Below are positions 15,509 through 22,056 of a stretch of 25,165 nucleotides of DNA, piece by piece. The translations under genes and the position numbers were made by a program. The notes beneath the pieces are model-generated. The model worked only from the letters and a program-made list of their open reading frames with translations. It was not told the origin of the DNA and ran no database searches. Each line of letters opens with the position of its first letter. The first letter of the stretch is position 1. The DNA lies in assembly GCA_014379045.1 (NCBI GenBank), contig JACMMK010000003.1, forward strand, positions 1 to 25,165, in the 5' to 3' direction. The DNA comes from Burkholderiales bacterium (GTDB lineage: Bacteria > Pseudomonadota > Gammaproteobacteria > Burkholderiales > CAIKXV01).

Positions 15509-16489
15509 CTACTGCGCGGTGATCTTGCGCTCGCGGATGATCTTGCCCCAACGCGCGATCTCTTCACGGATATATTTGTTGAACTCGTCGGGACGGTTGC
15601 CCACCCCTTCCATGCCCAGTCCCGCGACGCGCTCGCGGAAGGTCGAACCCGCGGTCACTTTCGCGATGTCGTCGGCGATCCGGTTGATGATATCGCGCGG
15701 CGTCGCGGACGCCACTGCCACCCCGAACCAGCCCAGGTTCTCGAAGCCGGTAATCCCGGCTTCGGACACGGTGGGTACGTCGGGCAGCGCCGGGGAACGC
15801 TTCGGTCCGGTGACCGCGAGCGCACGCAGCTTGCGGTCGCGGATGAAGTTGATCGATGCGCCGAGGTTCGGCGCCGCCCAGTCGATCTGCCCGCCGATCA
15901 GATCGGTGATCGCCACGACTTCGCCCTTGTACGGCACATGCACCGAATCCATCCGCGCGAAGTACTCGAAACTCTCGGCCGCCAGGTGCACCTGACTGCC
16001 GACGCCGGCCGACCCATAGGTGAACTTCCCGGGCGAGGTGCGCACCGCGTTAACGAGATCCATCAGCGTCGTGAACTTCGATGCCGGACCGACTGCGATC
16101 ACCTGCGGACCGCTCGCCACCAGCGAGATGCCGGTGAGGTCGCGGCCCGGATCGTGGCTCATCTTCTTGTACATATGCTGGTTGGCCGACAGCACGCTGC
16201 CCGACGCGAACAGCAACGTGTAACCGTCCGGGTTCGATTTGGACACGATTTCGCTGCCGATCGAGCCGCCCGCGCCCGAGCGATTCTCGACCAGCACGCT
16301 CTGTCCCCAGCGCTCGTTGAGCCCCTGCGCGAGCAGGCGCGCAATCACATCGGTGGCGCCGCCTGCCACGAAGGGCACCACCATGCGCACCGGTTTCACC
16401 GGAAAAGCCTGCGCCGATGCATCCAATGCCCCGAACAGCATGAACACCACGGTCGTCGCCGCGCATACAGTCGTTCCCAGCCTTTTCAT
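15509..16489 (-). CDS. Bug-family (TctC) periplasmic solute-binding protein
   Basis: A 326-residue periplasmic binding protein of the Bug family, used by tripartite tricarboxylate transporters and amplified in Bordetella and relatives. A signal peptide ends at ASAQA near residue 27. Next come FPVKPVRMVVPFVAGGATDVIAR with the carboxylate-binding loop, QSVLVENRSGAGGSIGSE and NPDGYTLLFASG. FTYGSAGVGSQVHLA, HVPYKGEVVAITDLIGGQIDW and RSPALPDVPTVSEAG follow, all classic. Bug proteins bind di- or tricarboxylates and similar anions. No TctA or TctB membrane gene is in the window, which is common, since many Bug genes are orphans. ATG 16489 has GGAGAG close upstream. The position inside the catabolic operon suggests that it captures the pathway substrate. 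Confidence 0.93.
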   Translation of the reverse strand: MKRLGTTVCAATTVVFMLFGALDASAQAFPVKPVRMVVPFVAGGATDVIARLLAQGLNERWGQSVLVENRSGAGGSIGSEIVSKSNPDGYTLLFASGSVLSANQHMYKKMSHDPGRDLTGISLVASGPQVIAVGPASKFTTLMDLVNAVRTSPGKFTYGSAGVGSQVHLAAESFEYFARMDSVHVPYKGEVVAITDLIGGQIDWAAPNLGASINFIRDRKLRALAVTGPKRSPALPDVPTVSEAGITGFENLGWFGVAVASATPRDIINRIADDIAKVTAGSTFRERVAGLGMEGVGNRPDEFNKYIREEIARWGKIIRERKITAQ

Positions 16490-16550
16490 CCTGCTCTCCC
16501 TGCGAGTTCTGGTGGGGTGCGCGCGCGCTGTGCCGGCCGGGACCCCCCGA

Positions 16551-16907
16551 TCAACCCAGATTCAACGCGAACAACAGGCCGGCACCGACGCTTGCCGCGA
16601 CCGACGCGGCGAACAGCGACTTCTGCCAGTCTCGCCAAGGCAGGAATTCGAGCATCAGCAGCCGGGCACCGCCGGCCAGATGCGCGGCAAGTGCGACGAC
16701 GAGCCCGAACTCCGCGATCTTGACAACTGGATTATCGGTCCAAACAACGAAACCCTGAAGGGTGGCTTCGCCGGTAAGCGCCTGCCCGAGCGCCCAGAAG
16801 TGCAGCGGGATGAACGCCGCCAACGCGAGCCCCGACACCCTATGCACGATGAACGCCCAGTACGCCGGATGATTGCGATTGCGCCAGAGCCGGCGGCTCG
16901 GACTCAT
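16551..16907 (-). CDS. SDH-like cytochrome b membrane anchor (SdhC-type)
   Basis: A 118-residue membrane protein with three predicted helices. FIVHRVSGLALAAFIPLHFWAL carries the HRxSG signature of SdhC at the quinone/heme side. The third-gene-half VVALAAHLAGGARLLMLEF has a second histidine placed like the axial heme b ligand. The third helix is SLFAASVAASVGAGLLFAL. ATG 16907 overlaps the stop of the upstream anchor gene (ATGA). Together with 16904-17254 and 17251-18009 it forms the quinone-reactive module of the SDH-like complex. Whether heme b is bound is likely but unproven. Confidence 0.8.
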   Translation of the reverse strand: MSPSRRLWRNRNHPAYWAFIVHRVSGLALAAFIPLHFWALGQALTGEATLQGFVVWTDNPVVKIAEFGLVVALAAHLAGGARLLMLEFLPWRDWQKSLFAASVAASVGAGLLFALNLG

Positions 16908-17254
16908 GCCGCACCCGGGGCGTACACCGCCCAGACCGCGCGCAGCCCGGACAGCAGGAAGAACAGGCCGACCCCGAGCACGATCAGATCCAGCCCGCGG
17001 CCGCGCCAGGAAAAGGTTTCGGCCAGGATATTGCGCAAACCGATCGGTACATGCACGGCGACCGCGACGACGAACAGCAGGTAGAACAGCATCCACGGCG
17101 TATTGCCGCGCGTGCGCCCGAGGATCTCCACGGCCGAGAGCCCGTTGCGCACCGCGTAGATCACCGTGACCAGATGCACCAGCACGAAGAAGCCGAGCAA
17201 CGCAGCCGACGCCCGCTGCGCGAACCAGAGATACGCCTGCGCGCGGGTATTCAC
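16904..17254 (-). CDS. SDH/FRD-like second membrane anchor subunit
   Basis: A 116-residue membrane protein with three predicted helices (AQRASAALLGFFVLVHLVTV, MLFYLLFVVAVAVHVPIGL, LDLIVLGVGLFFLLSGLRAV). The pattern of a QR-SA start, a histidine in helix one and VAVHVPIGLRNIL in helix two resembles the small anchors of succinate dehydrogenase and fumarate reductase. The start is GTG 17254, whose last two bases are shared with the iron-sulfur gene stop (GTGA). The gene overlaps its downstream partner by four bases in the same way. Such double overlap points to strict co-translation of the complex. Confidence 0.75.
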   Translation of the reverse strand: MNTRAQAYLWFAQRASAALLGFFVLVHLVTVIYAVRNGLSAVEILGRTRGNTPWMLFYLLFVVAVAVHVPIGLRNILAETFSWRGRGLDLIVLGVGLFFLLSGLRAVWAVYAPGAA

Positions 17255-18009
17255 AGCTCGCCGCGCAGCAACGCGCGTGTGGTGGCGCGTTTCAGCCCGG
17301 CGATCGCCGCGGTCAGCGGCAGATGCTTAGGACAGCGCTCGGTGCACGACATGTGCGTATGGCAGGCATGACAGCCGGCGTCGCCGGCGACGGCGGCGAG
17401 TCGCTCGCGCTGCCGATCGTCACGGACGTCGTTGAGCAGCGTCCACGCGCGATTCATCGCCGCCGGCCCCAGGTAGTCGCGCTTCCACTCGACCACGTCG
17501 CACGCCGAATAGCACACGCCGCAACCGATGCACTCGATGCCGAGATCGACCTGAACGCGTTCCGCGGATTCGGGCGCCACCACGGCGAACGCTTCGTGGC
17601 GTGTGCGCGAGCCGGTGAACTGCCCGCGCGCGCGCGCCCACTTGTCGAAGAACTCGCGCATGTCGGTCGCGAGGTCGCGAATGACCGGGAGGTTCCGCAG
17701 CGGTGCGATTTCGAGCCGGCCGTCTGCCGACACCTTGTCGACATGCGTGCGGCAGGTCCAGCGCGGCTCGCCGTTGACGACCATCGCACACGAGCCGCAT
17801 ACGCCGACGCGGCACGCGAAGCGGTAGGTCAACGTCGGATCGAGGTAACGCTGGATGTGCGTCACCACGTCGAGCACGGTCTGGCTCGGCGCGCGCGGCA
17901 CAGCGAACGTCTCGAAGCGACCGTCGCCCGCAGCGACGCCGCCCGGGCCGGTGCTGCGCCAGACGGAAACCTCGATCGTGCCGGCGGCGGGGGGCGGGGT
18001 CTGGTCCAT
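17251..18009 (-). CDS. SDH/FRD-like iron-sulfur subunit
   Basis: A 252-residue protein with the three-cluster arrangement of SdhB/FrdB. C66, C71, C74 and C86 (ACRVGVCGSCAMVVNG, then a further Cys) bind a [2Fe-2S] cluster. C160, C163, C166 and C170 (CIGCGVCYSAC) with C216, C222 and C226 (CHTHMSCTERCPK) bind the [4Fe-4S] and [3Fe-4S] clusters. C213 is extra. The usual CP after the second group is CD here. The N-terminal 30 residues are proline/glycine-rich. ATG 18009 is chosen as the only ATG before the ferredoxin domain. The frame is open far upstream without homology. It should pass electrons from the flavoprotein at 11571-13313 to the membrane anchors, although its flavin partner lies five genes downstream. 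Confidence 0.9.
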   Translation of the reverse strand: MDQTPPPAAGTIEVSVWRSTGPGGVAAGDGRFETFAVPRAPSQTVLDVVTHIQRYLDPTLTYRFACRVGVCGSCAMVVNGEPRWTCRTHVDKVSADGRLEIAPLRNLPVIRDLATDMREFFDKWARARGQFTGSRTRHEAFAVVAPESAERVQVDLGIECIGCGVCYSACDVVEWKRDYLGPAAMNRAWTLLNDVRDDRQRERLAAVAGDAGCHACHTHMSCTERCPKHLPLTAAIAGLKRATTRALLRGEL

Positions 18010-18074
18010 GTTCGGTTCGTGATCCGGTTCGTCAGTTGCGGCGGCTCGAACCCGGTTCGAGCCTTGCTCGGCTT

Positions 18075-19196
18075 CTACCTTACCGTGACCTGCACCGTTT
18101 GCACGGCATTGTTGCCCATGCCCGCGGTGTTCCACTCGGGCGCCATCGGCTGCACCGTGCCATCTGCCGCGCGCGCGCGACACTGCAGCCGGTGTTCGCC
18201 GACCGTCGCCGGCCAGGGGAAAGTCCAGCCGCGCCACGCGTAACGGTGCATCGTCTGCGCGGCGAGCGTTGCCGCACGCCATTCGCCGTCGACCGACACT
18301 TCGACGGCCTCGATCGGCACGCCCGCGCCGGCCCACGCACGCCCGCGCAGCACGACCGACCCTGCCTGCACGAGCCGTCGCCGCGTATACCAGTCGGGCA
18401 CCCCCGGGGGCACCATCAGCGAGCGTACCCGCATCGTCGTCACCGGCACGCCGGGATCGTCCTCCTGGCTGCGATAGCGATAACCGACCGCCTGCTGGAA
18501 GCCGTCGAACGGCCGATCGAGCACGTCGATGCGGGACAGCCACTTGACGCTCGCCATGCCATACCAGCCCGGCACGATCAGCCGGCACGGATGGCCGTGT
18601 TGCGGCAGCAGCGGCTCGCCGTTCATCGAGTGTGCGAGCAGCACGTCGCCGGCGCGCGCCTGCGCGAGCTCGAGGCTGCGGCCGTACTGATGCTCGACGC
18701 CGCGGTCGAAGCCGCGATCGAGCCCGAGAAAAGCGACTTCGGTCGCCCACGACGTGGGGCGCGCCAGATCGAGCAGGTGCCTGAGCGGCGTCCCGGTCCA
18801 CTCGGCGGTGCTGACTGCTTCGTTGATCCACGGCATGCTCGGATAGCGCGGGATCATCCCGGCACGGCCGTTGCCGGCGCACTCGAGCGTCACCCTCAGC
18901 GTACGCGACGGGTACTGCAACAACTCGGCGAGCGACAGCGACAGTTCGCTCTGCACGCAACCACCGAGCGACAGGCGCCAACCCGCGGGATCGACCTCGG
19001 GGATATCGAAGTGCGACAGAAGGTAATGCAGCCCGGGCGGCGTGACGTCGTAGCGCAGCGCCTCGAGCGGGATCCCGGAATTACGATTGGCGAGCGCCAC
19101 TTCCTCTAGGGCGAACCCGCCATCGACATGCGTGCGTGCATCGCTTCCGGTAAAGGGATTGCCGGAAGCCGCAGCATCCGCCGACGACGGGTGCAC
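18075..19196 (-). CDS. Sulfite-oxidase-family molybdopterin oxidoreductase, no export signal
   Basis: A 373-residue molybdoenzyme of the sulfite oxidase fold. The molybdenum-ligating cysteine is C106 in LECAGNGRAGM, with R111 where sulfite oxidase has its second arginine. STAEWTGTPLRHLLD, GHPCRLIVPGWYGMASVKWL and a C-terminal dimerisation domain of about 110 residues (VEVSVDGEWRAATL, WTFPWPATVGEHRLQCRARA, EWNTAGMGNN) complete it. There is no heme domain. No twin-arginine signal is visible, unlike periplasmic SorA, so it seems cytoplasmic. By eye, the arginine of the RNH motif before the first conserved proline is replaced (YLLSHFDIP). GTG 19196 is chosen because it follows the SuyB-like stop by five bases; no earlier start fits. 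Its location fits oxidation of sulfite released by the lyase, but a different oxyanion is possible. Confidence 0.82.
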   Translation of the reverse strand: MHPSSADAAASGNPFTGSDARTHVDGGFALEEVALANRNSGIPLEALRYDVTPPGLHYLLSHFDIPEVDPAGWRLSLGGCVQSELSLSLAELLQYPSRTLRVTLECAGNGRAGMIPRYPSMPWINEAVSTAEWTGTPLRHLLDLARPTSWATEVAFLGLDRGFDRGVEHQYGRSLELAQARAGDVLLAHSMNGEPLLPQHGHPCRLIVPGWYGMASVKWLSRIDVLDRPFDGFQQAVGYRYRSQEDDPGVPVTTMRVRSLMVPPGVPDWYTRRRLVQAGSVVLRGRAWAGAGVPIEAVEVSVDGEWRAATLAAQTMHRYAWRGWTFPWPATVGEHRLQCRARAADGTVQPMAPEWNTAGMGNNAVQTVQVTVR

Positions 19197-19201
19197 GACG
19201 C

Positions 19202-20371
19202 TCAGGCGCTCTCGAACAGCCGCGTCAGCACGAACTCGCGATGCCCGAGCGCCTCGGCGGCGGTCAGGCGGCCGTTGGCGGTACGGAACATGCAATCGAG
19301 CAGCGCGTCGCCCGCCTGGTCCGGGTTCATCTCCTTGCGCAGCAGGCCCGACACGTCGACATCGATATGCTCGGACATCGTGCGCACCGTCTTCGGATTC
19401 GCACACAGCTTGATCACCGGCAGGATCGGGTTGCCGATCACGTTGCCCTGCCCGGTCGGAAAGAAGTGCACGGTGTAACCCGATGCGGCGCACAGCGTCA
19501 CCATCTCCGCTGCGGCCGACGACGAATCCATGAACCACAGCCCCGGATGCGCCGGCACTTCGCCCTTGTCGATCACTCCGTCGACCAGGCACTTGCGCCC
19601 GATCTTCTGGATGTTGCCGAGCGCCTTTTCTTCGATCGTGGTCAGGCCGCCGGCGATGTTGCCCTTCGTCGGCTGGGATTCGGACAGGTCGTTCGTCTTC
19701 CAGCGGTTGATCATGTCCTGGTAGCGGTTGAACATGAACATGAAGCGCTCGCGCACCTCGGGCGTGCGGCAGCGCTCGGCGACCAGCATCTCGCCGCCGG
19801 TGATCTCGGAGGTTTCACCGAACACCAGTGTGGTGCCGTGCGGATAGAGCTTGTCGAAGGCGTTGCCGACGGTGGGGTTGGCACCGCAGCCGGAGGTCGT
19901 GTCCGACTCGCCGCACTTGGTCGACACCCAGAGGTCCTTGATCGGGCGCTCTTCACGACGCTTCTCGGACGCCCACTGCAGGTATTCGCGCGCGACCTGA
20001 GAGGCCTTGCGGATCGTGTCGTGGTCGCCGTGACCCTCGATGCCGAAGCCGGTCACCGGCTTGCCGGTCTCGGCGATGCCGTCGACGATCTTCTTCGTCC
20101 AGCCGTCTTCGATGCCGATCACCACCACCGCGGCGACGTTCGGGTTTGAACCGGTGCCGATCAGCGTGCGGAAGTGAAGGTCGAGGTCGGCGCCGAACTG
20201 CAGCCGGCCATAGGGATGCGGCAGCGCGAGCGTGCCCTTGATGTTGTTCGCGACCGCCTCGGCGGCGGCGTTCGACAGGTCGTCGACCGGCAGGATGATC
20301 ACGTGGTTGCGGACACCGACGCGTCCGTTTTCACGCTCGAAGCCCCAGAAGGTGGCGTTGCTCAGTTCCAT
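19202..20371 (-). CDS. UxaA/SuyB-type lyase large subunit (candidate sulfo-lyase)
   Basis: A 389-residue protein of the altronate dehydratase/sulfolactate sulfo-lyase large-subunit family. It opens with TFWGFERENGRVGVRNHVIILP and later has the family hallmark TKCGESDTTSGCGANPTVG, GETSEITGGE, ITGGEMLVAERC and HFFPTGQGNVIGNPILPVIK. Members include UxaA, GarD and SuyB; SuyAB splits 3-sulfolactate to pyruvate and sulfite. The separate small SAF subunit and a large subunit of about 42 kDa match the SuyAB layout. A sulfite-oxidase gene begins five bases after its stop. That context favours a sulfonate substrate over a sugar acid, but the motifs alone do not separate the two. ATG 20371 follows a GAGG site nine bases upstream. 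Confidence 0.8.
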   Translation of the reverse strand: MELSNATFWGFERENGRVGVRNHVIILPVDDLSNAAAEAVANNIKGTLALPHPYGRLQFGADLDLHFRTLIGTGSNPNVAAVVVIGIEDGWTKKIVDGIAETGKPVTGFGIEGHGDHDTIRKASQVAREYLQWASEKRREERPIKDLWVSTKCGESDTTSGCGANPTVGNAFDKLYPHGTTLVFGETSEITGGEMLVAERCRTPEVRERFMFMFNRYQDMINRWKTNDLSESQPTKGNIAGGLTTIEEKALGNIQKIGRKCLVDGVIDKGEVPAHPGLWFMDSSSAAAEMVTLCAASGYTVHFFPTGQGNVIGNPILPVIKLCANPKTVRTMSEHIDVDVSGLLRKEMNPDQAGDALLDCMFRTANGRLTAAEALGHREFVLTRLFESA

Positions 20372-20433
20372 GGCGCTAGTCCTCGATTTCGGATGAAAGG
20401 CTGGCGATCAGACGACCGCGGCGGGACGAAGCC

Positions 20434-20715
20434 TTACCAGCGCTTGGTCTTGATGTTGTGCACGTGCGCGTGTTCGCCACGGGCGATCGGCGCGACGACC
20501 TTGCCGATGTCGACGCCGTATTTGATGACCGTGTCACCGGCCTGGTAGTCGGTCAGCGACACCTTGTGCCCGATCGGGATCTCGCTCTTCGCGAGCACCT
20601 TGATCTCGGTGTCCTGCTCCATGATCCAGCCGGTCAGTTCATTGCCGGGTTTGACACCTTCGACAACGACCACACCGACACCGTCGCCCTCTTCGTGCAC
20701 CACGAAGTGAATCAT
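20434..20715 (-). CDS. UxaA/SuyA-type lyase small subunit (SAF domain)
   Basis: A 93-residue SAF-domain protein. It contains FVVHEEGDGVGVVVVEGVKPG, the EIPIGHKVSLTDYQAGDTVIKYG core (residues 45-67), and the family ending GEHAHVHNIKTKRW (80-93). The HVHN motif marks the UxaA N-terminal module, which is a separate polypeptide in SuyA. It pairs with the large subunit encoded 62 bases downstream. ATG 20715 has AGGAG seven bases upstream. It is the first gene of the operon and is divergent from the GntR-type regulator, so its promoter lies in 20716-20969. Confidence 0.85.
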   Translation of the reverse strand: MIHFVVHEEGDGVGVVVVEGVKPGNELTGWIMEQDTEIKVLAKSEIPIGHKVSLTDYQAGDTVIKYGVDIGKVVAPIARGEHAHVHNIKTKRW

Positions 20716-20786
20716 CGTTTCTCCTGGAGATTGTGCGATCGACGCGACCGTCGCTCGGGTTGTTTGCACGCCGGACCGCGCGCCCT

Positions 20787-20796
20787 GTTTGCAAAC
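20787..20796. promoter_or_regulatory. Perfect palindrome GTTTGCAAAC
   Basis: A 10-bp perfect palindrome about 75 bases upstream of the SuyA-like start. A second TTTGCA lies 25 bases away at 20763-20768. It may be an operator or part of the operon promoter; it does not resemble the HutC-type site at 20918. Confidence 0.35.
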
Positions 20797-20836
20797 CTCT
20801 GTCGTACACACTGCGCCCGAACCACCCGCCGTACGC

Positions 20837-20871
20837 GCAAGCGCAAGCGCAAGCGCAAGGCAAGCGCAAGC
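20837..20871. repeat. CGCAAG hexamer tandem repeats
   Basis: Four perfect CGCAAG units (20837-20860), one unit shortened by a base (20861-20865) and one more perfect unit (20866-20871), followed by CGAG repeats. It is a slippage-prone tract in the middle of a divergent promoter region, so unit number could change promoter spacing. Confidence 0.8.
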
Positions 20872-20917
20872 GAGCGAGCCGGCATGATAGTGATCGACAA
20901 CCGGTCAGTCAACCAAC

Positions 20918-20929
20918 TCATCTAGATGA
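20918..20929. promoter_or_regulatory. Candidate HutC/DasR-type operator
   Basis: TCATCTAGATGA is a perfect 12-bp palindrome. It has the same CTAG centre and length as the NagR/DasR consensus TGGTCTAGACCA, used by regulators of the HutC subfamily, to which the adjacent gene belongs. It lies 41 bases before the regulator start, so autoregulation and control of the divergent operon are both plausible. Confidence 0.55.
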
Positions 20930-20956
20930 ATCGCGCAATCGACCCGAGCCGTCGGG

Positions 20957-20962
20957 TAGAAT
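20957..20962 (+). promoter_or_regulatory. -10-like element directly before GntR start
   Basis: TAGAAT ends seven bases before ATG 20970, so transcription from it would start at or next to the start codon. No good -35 box is present, and no Shine-Dalgarno precedes the ATG. This would fit a leaderless transcript, but the call rests on one hexamer. Confidence 0.3.
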
Positions 20963-20969
20963 CGTGCGC

Positions 20970-21881
20970 ATGGCCAACGACAGTGTGACACGACGCATGC
21001 GCCCCAACGTCGGCGAGGCGGCGGGAGCCGCGCCCGGGTCGGGGGCAGGGTCAGGGTCAGGGTCCGCCAAAGAGGCCCAGCCGCCCACACCGCTGGGCCA
21101 TGACGGCACGTCGGGTGTGCCGCTGTATCGCGCGTTGCAACGTCGTCTGACGCACGCGCTGGCCGAGGGTCAGTGGAAGCCGGGCGAGGCGCTGCCCTCC
21201 GAATCCAGACTCTCGATGCAGTATGCCGTGTCGATCGGTACGGTGCGCAGGGCGATCGATGAACTGGTCGCGGGAAAGATCCTGGTGCGCCAGCAGGGTC
21301 GCGGTACGTTCGTGGCCGCGCACACGGCCGACCGTTTGCTGTTCCACTTCTTCCACGTGGTCGCCCGTTCGCGCGGGTCAACGCGCAGCACCGAACGCCC
21401 GGTTACTGCGCCGCGCGAAATGCCGAGTACGTCGTTGCGGAAGTTCCGGCGAATGCCGGCGCCAGCGGGGATCGCGCAGGACCTCGGGATCGCGCGCGGC
21501 GCGCCGGTGCTGCATATCGAAAACCTGCTCGAACTCGGCGGCCGCGCAGTGATACTCGACGAGATCTCGATTTCGGCGCGAATCTTCCCCGACCTCGATC
21601 GACACCGGTTCGAACAGCGATCGGGCACGATCTACGGGCTCTACCAGCAGGCCTACGGCATCAGCGTCGTGCGCAGCAACGAGCGGCTCTCGGCCGTGGC
21701 ATGTCCGGCGTCGATCGCGCAGCCGCTGGGGCTCGCGCCAGGCCATCCGGTGCTCAGCATCCGGCGGATCGCCTATACCTATGCCGACCGGCCTGTGGAG
21801 TCCCGGGTGTCGTGGGTCGATACCCGCGAGCACGAGTATCTGTCCGATCTGTGGAAGAACGATCCGGATCACGAGCGCTGA
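20970..21881 (+). CDS. GntR-family (HutC subfamily, UTRA domain) transcriptional regulator
   Basis: A 303-residue regulator. Residues 51-117 are the GntR winged helix: PLYRALQRRLTHALAEGQW, PGEALPSESRLSMQYAVSIGTVRRAIDEL and GRGTFVA. Residues of about 150-295 are a UTRA effector domain (RMPAPAGIAQDLGI, GAPVLHIENLLELGG, GTIYGLYQQAYGISVVRSNERL, PLGLAPGHPVLSIRRIAYTYADRPVESRVSWVD). UTRA domains bind small acids or sugars and change DNA affinity. An unusual 40-residue N-terminal extension includes a Gly/Ser linker encoded by GGGTCA-like repeats. ATG 20970 is the first ATG near the domain; a GTG at 20964 is possible. Placement suggests control of the divergent lyase/SDH/fumarase operon, with the pathway substrate or a product as ligand. 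Confidence 0.88.
   Translation: MANDSVTRRMRPNVGEAAGAAPGSGAGSGSGSAKEAQPPTPLGHDGTSGVPLYRALQRRLTHALAEGQWKPGEALPSESRLSMQYAVSIGTVRRAIDELVAGKILVRQQGRGTFVAAHTADRLLFHFFHVVARSRGSTRSTERPVTAPREMPSTSLRKFRRMPAPAGIAQDLGIARGAPVLHIENLLELGGRAVILDEISISARIFPDLDRHRFEQRSGTIYGLYQQAYGISVVRSNERLSAVACPASIAQPLGLAPGHPVLSIRRIAYTYADRPVESRVSWVDTREHEYLSDLWKNDPDHER
21034..21063 (+). repeat. Purine-rich repeats coding for a Gly/Ser linker
   Basis: Degenerate GGGTCA/GGGTCG/GGGGCA units encode GSGAGSGSGS in the regulator's N-terminal extension. It is a low-complexity tract likely to vary in length between strains. Confidence 0.55.
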
Positions 21882-22056
21882 ACCCCCGCAGCCGCAGGGC
21901 GCCGGGATGGCGGGCAGGCCCACCGGCCCGGGTGCCGGGCGCGGACGCTGTTACATCTGAAACAGATCGTGACAAAACTGAAGTCGGCGCGGTCATCGGC
22001 CGATAGGGTCAATGCGTCAATATCGGACGTCCCGACTCATCTGCCCGAGGTTGCCC
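21882..22056. other. Intergenic region between GntR gene and DUF1800 gene
   Basis: These 175 bases contain a GC-rich start without a T-run terminator. A small inverted repeat ATCTG-AAA-CAGAT follows (about 21955-21967), which could be a regulator site. A GAGG ribosome site is at 22047-22050. No gene is seen. Confidence 0.35.

Larger units (their letters stand above)
20716..20969. promoter_or_regulatory. Divergent control region between lyase operon and GntR gene
   Basis: These 254 bases should contain the operon promoter (minus strand) and the regulator promoter (plus strand). They hold a GTTTGCAAAC palindrome (20787-20796), a related half TTTGCA at 20763-20768, a CGCAAG repeat tract (20837-20871), a CTAG-centred 12-bp palindrome (20918-20929) and a -10-like TAGAAT (20957-20962). 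The clustered symmetric sites support regulation by the adjacent GntR protein. I could not assign the operon's own -35/-10. Confidence 0.55.

Noticed and set aside
14423..16723. 766-residue plus-strand open frame across fumarase alpha and the Bug gene
   Set aside because: It is antisense to several genes with clear family motifs. The translation is Arg/His/Val-rich and low in complexity, as in other shadows here.
19202..20715. Naming the lyase genes uxaA, garD or suyAB outright
   Set aside because: The family motifs are shared by all of these; only context favours a sulfo-lyase, so no symbol was assigned.
20837..20871. CGCAAG tract as a CRISPR array or origin iterons
   Set aside because: Units are six bases with no spacers, and no cas or replication gene is nearby.
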